Source: Planctomycetota bacterium
Lineage (GTDB): Bacteria > Planctomycetota > UBA1135 > GCA-002686595
Reading direction: 5' to 3'
Length of the DNA: 7,990 nucleotides
Assembly: GCA_028823185.1 (NCBI GenBank)
Contig: JAPKBY010000063.1
Span: 1 to 7,990 of the forward strand
Positions 6,033 to 7,990 of this stretch are shown here, one piece after another (the first letter of the stretch is position 1; each line of letters starts with the position of its first letter). Position numbers and translations under genes: made by a program. Below the pieces are notes generated by a model. The model saw only the letters and a program-made list of their open reading frames with translations. It was not told where the DNA came from and ran no database searches.

Positions 6033-6110
6033 CCTAGATATTGAGGATCTAACGAGGATCGAGAGGTCTAGGAGCGAGACTGTCTTGAACCTCGTAAACT
6101 CTCCACCTTC
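6033..6110 (+). promoter_or_regulatory. recN-manA intergenic leader
   Basis: This 78-base gap between co-directional genes could hold a manA promoter. It contains two exact copies of GAGGATC and a 6-bp inverted repeat, CCTAGA at 6033-6038 and TCTAGG at 6067-6072. I see no convincing -35/-10 pair and no terminator for recN. The last bases before the manA ATG are pyrimidine-rich, with no Shine-Dalgarno. Confidence 0.3.
6043..6060 (+). repeat. Tandem GAGGATC heptamers, 11-bp period
   Basis: GAGGATC occurs at 6043-6049 and again at 6054-6060, separated by TAAC, so the copies are about one helical turn apart and on the same DNA face. They lie inside the 28-base interval between CCTAGA and TCTAGG. 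This geometry could suit a regulator binding site, but two short copies may arise by chance. Confidence 0.3.
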
Positions 6111-7127
6111 ATGAACGACTCTAAGACAGACCAGACCAGCATCTCCGAGCCCCTGCGGCTGGAGCGAATCTTCCACGAGAAGATCTGGGGCGGTCGTGTG
6201 CTTGAAGACATTCCGGGGATCGAATTAGACATCGCGGGTCCGGTCGGCGAGACCTGGGAGTTGGTCGATCGCGAGGATTATGTCTCGACCATCTCTGGTG
6301 GTGGGTATGAGGGCCGCTCGCTGCGCGGATTGATGATGTCTGCGGGAGAAGCGCTCCTTGGAGAGACTCAAGTGACGAAGAGTGGGCACTTCCCACTCAT
6401 GATCAAGTACCTGTGCGCGACCAAGCCGCTCTCTGTGCAGGTTCACCCGGACGACCTCGCAGCGGGTCAACTCGGCGTCGGCGATGAAGGCAAGCACGAG
6501 TGCTGGTATGTCCTAGACGCAGCGCCTGGGAGCTTGGTTTACCTCGGCCTTAAAGAAGGCGTCGAGGCTTCAGAGTTCGCAGAGGTGGCAGGGACGGCTG
6601 GAGTCGTTGACCTGCTTCAACCTTGGGAGGTGCGCGCGGGTGACTTCGTTAACGTTCCCGGAGGCACCTTGCACTCGATCGGAGAGGGGATCACCCTCGT
6701 CGAAGTTCAGAACAATTCGGACGTGACCTTCAGGCTTTATGATTGGGATCGAATCGGCCTTGATGGAGCTCCTCGAGAGCTGCACGTTGATCAAGCCTTG
6801 ATCTCTGTTGATTGGGAGTCCCGGCCCGTAGGGCCAGTGCAGCCAGAGATGGAGAGCTGTGGAGGCGCCAATCGGTGCTCGGTCCTCATCGACAATGACC
6901 GCTTTAAGGTGAGCTTGTTCGAGCTCTCTAGCCATGAAGACTTTGAATCAGGCGGACGGGCTGTCGCAATTGTGTTGATCGAAGGCAGAGCCCGCATCTC
7001 TGTAGGTGATGAGTTTTGGTCGATGGAAGGCGGTGACACCTGGCTCTTTCCAGCGTCAATAAGTGAATATAGGCTGCGCCCAGAGGGCGAGCGAGCGCGC
7101 GTCTTGCGCGTCGAGAGCAGGAGTTGA
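6111..7127 (+). CDS. manA: Mannose-6-phosphate isomerase, type I (cupin)
   Basis: This 338-residue protein interconverts mannose 6-phosphate and fructose 6-phosphate, feeding GDP-mannose and glycan synthesis or mannose use. It matches the shorter, Bacillus-like class of type I phosphomannose isomerases. Residues 13-31 carry the entry motif (PLRLERIFHEKIWGGR). The zinc site is visible: Gln110 and His112 in VQVHPDD, Glu130 in GKHECWYVL, and His188 in VPGGTLHSIG. EVQNNSDVTFRLYDWDR (198-214) supplies the active-site arginine region, with Arg208. A second, C-terminal cupin-like part follows from about residue 250. Position 129 is His where the class usually has Thr (GKTE). The ATG at 6111 is the natural start by alignment, although there is no Shine-Dalgarno. 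It lies 78 bases after recN and one base before the next gene, so manA and the pseudouridine synthase are probably co-transcribed. Confidence 0.93.
   Translation: MNDSKTDQTSISEPLRLERIFHEKIWGGRVLEDIPGIELDIAGPVGETWELVDREDYVSTISGGGYEGRSLRGLMMSAGEALLGETQVTKSGHFPLMIKYLCATKPLSVQVHPDDLAAGQLGVGDEGKHECWYVLDAAPGSLVYLGLKEGVEASEFAEVAGTAGVVDLLQPWEVRAGDFVNVPGGTLHSIGEGITLVEVQNNSDVTFRLYDWDRIGLDGAPRELHVDQALISVDWESRPVGPVQPEMESCGGANRCSVLIDNDRFKVSLFELSSHEDFESGGRAVAIVLIEGRARISVGDEFWSMEGGDTWLFPASISEYRLRPEGERARVLRVESRS
7119..7123 (+). promoter_or_regulatory. Ribosome-binding site of the pseudouridine synthase gene
   Basis: AGGAG at 7119-7123 lies 5 bases before the ATG at 7129 and inside the last codons of manA. 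It is the clearest Shine-Dalgarno sequence in the window and fixes the start of the downstream gene. The manA stop (7125-7127) falls between it and the ATG, so translation is likely to be coupled. Confidence 0.65.
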
Positions 7128-7128
7128 G

Positions 7129-7990
7129 ATGAGTCCTTTGAAGAAGAGGGGTGGAGGTTCCAAGGGGCCTGTGCGGAAGAAGAAGGCCTTGGATGGTGCG
7201 CACGCGCACGAGGCGCGACTCTCGCGCGGAAGAGGTTCGAAGAAGATCAAAGCTCGCGGCAAGCGGCAGGCCGGTAGCGGGCAGCCTGCAGCCCCTGAGC
7301 TACGAGAAGACGGGAAGATCCGTCTCAATAAATACCTCGCTGATAACGGGATCGCCTCTCGACGCAAGTGTGACGAGATGATCGAGAAAGGCCTCGTCCT
7401 CGTCGATGGAGAGCCGATCGTTGAGCTCGGAACACGCATCGATCCCTCGCTGCAGACTGTTGAGGCGAAGGGCACGCTGCTGAAGCCTCAGGCGAAGATG
7501 GAGAAGCGCTACTACCTCCTCAACAAACCCAAAGGGGTCGTCTGCACGAGCACTTCTCGAGAGAAGAAAACTCGCGCGATCGATCTCGTCAATGACAAGG
7601 CCAAGGGGCGCATCTACACGGTCGGCCGTCTCGACGAAGAGAGTGAGGGGTTAATCCTCCTCACTAATGATGGAGACTTCGCGCATCACGTGATGCACCC
7701 GTCTTTCGGCATCGAGAAGAGCTATCGAGTAAAGCTGAGAGGTCAGCTTGAAGGCGAGGCGCTCGACAAGGTGCGCGCAGGGGTGCAGTTAGCAGAGGGT
7801 AGGACCAGCGGCGCTCGCGTCACTGTGAGGAAGAAAGGCAGAGACTACACGCACGTCGTGGTCACTCTTCAAGAAGGCATGAACCGCGAGATCCGCCGAG
7901 TCTTCGCCAAGGTGGGTTATAAGGTCGTCAGCTTAGAGCGCTCCAGGATCGGCAACTTGACCGGTCGCGGCTTGCGCTCTGGTTGGTGGC
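7129..7990 (+). CDS. RsuA/RluB-family rRNA pseudouridine synthase (3' truncated by window)
   Basis: The frame from ATG 7129 is open to the end of the window, giving 287 residues without a stop. It encodes an enzyme that converts a uridine in rRNA to pseudouridine. Residues 1-60 form a basic, low-complexity tail. An S4 RNA-binding domain follows at about 63-110 (IRLNKYLADNGIASRRKCDE, then LVDGEPI). The catalytic domain spans about 126-275: YYLLNKPKGVVCT, then GRLDEESEGLILLTNDG with catalytic Asp169, then HPSFGIEKSYRV, and EGMNREIRRVFAKVGY near the end. This order is that of the RsuA/RluB/RluE/RluF family. Outside gamma-proteobacteria such single copies are usually labelled RluB, but the exact target uridine cannot be told from the sequence. 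The visible part ends just past the conserved core, so only the C-terminal tail should be missing. A good Shine-Dalgarno (AGGAG) precedes it. Confidence 0.92.
   Translation, partial: MSPLKKRGGGSKGPVRKKKALDGAHAHEARLSRGRGSKKIKARGKRQAGSGQPAAPELREDGKIRLNKYLADNGIASRRKCDEMIEKGLVLVDGEPIVELGTRIDPSLQTVEAKGTLLKPQAKMEKRYYLLNKPKGVVCTSTSREKKTRAIDLVNDKAKGRIYTVGRLDEESEGLILLTNDGDFAHHVMHPSFGIEKSYRVKLRGQLEGEALDKVRAGVQLAEGRTSGARVTVRKKGRDYTHVVVTLQEGMNREIRRVFAKVGYKVVSLERSRIGNLTGRGLRSGWW

Noticed and set aside
5244..6176. 310-residue open frame antisense to recN
   Set aside because: recN on the other strand is fully supported by ATPase motifs. The antisense product is low-complexity (Ser, Leu, Arg) with no recognisable motif, as expected for a shadow frame in GC-rich DNA.

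Overview
The window reads as ordinary chromosomal housekeeping DNA from a Gram-negative-type bacterium of moderately high GC (roughly 58-60% by eye, not computed). PdxJ (the deoxyxylulose-phosphate route to vitamin B6), DapA, a DUF454/YbaN-type membrane protein and a lipoprotein with an Asp after the lipobox Cys all fit a diderm. The phylum cannot be fixed from the sequence. Sparse Shine-Dalgarno signals and divergent versions of core proteins suggest a lineage away from the well-studied Proteobacteria, such as Planctomycetota or Myxococcota, but this is a guess. I found no transposase, phage gene, CRISPR array, tRNA or rRNA.

Layout: (1) 1-123, the C-terminal tail of an unidentified membrane protein on the + strand, ending in a perfect hairpin. 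(2) 144-269, minus strand, a tiny Cys-rich lipoprotein facing that gene. (3) 400-1446, plus strand, a PAPS-dependent sulfotransferase-family protein. (4) 3088-1455, minus strand, a pdxJ-dapA operon joined by a 4-base ATGA overlap. (5) 3185-3754, plus strand, rsmD, divergent from pdxJ. (6) 4232-3747, minus strand, a DUF454 membrane protein whose 3' end overlaps rsmD by 8 bases. (7) 4284-7990, plus strand, recN, then manA, then a window-truncated RsuA/RluB-family pseudouridine synthase placed one base after manA. Genes fill nearly the whole window and the largest gap is 130 bases.

The genes do not form one pathway. Two are ribosome-modifying (rsmD and the pseudouridine synthase), two are biosynthetic (pdxJ for pyridoxine phosphate, dapA for lysine and diaminopimelate), one is recombinational repair (recN) and one is sugar-phosphate interconversion (manA). 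The sulfotransferase and the small lipoprotein are the least conventional genes.

I did not find a convincing undescribed system. The points most worth a second look are two paired aromatic substitutions in conserved PdxJ motifs, altered signature motifs in RecN, the 41-residue Cys-rich lipoprotein, a hand-counted excess of the palindrome CGATCG that is absent from 2946 to 6265, and a run of three non-ATG starts.
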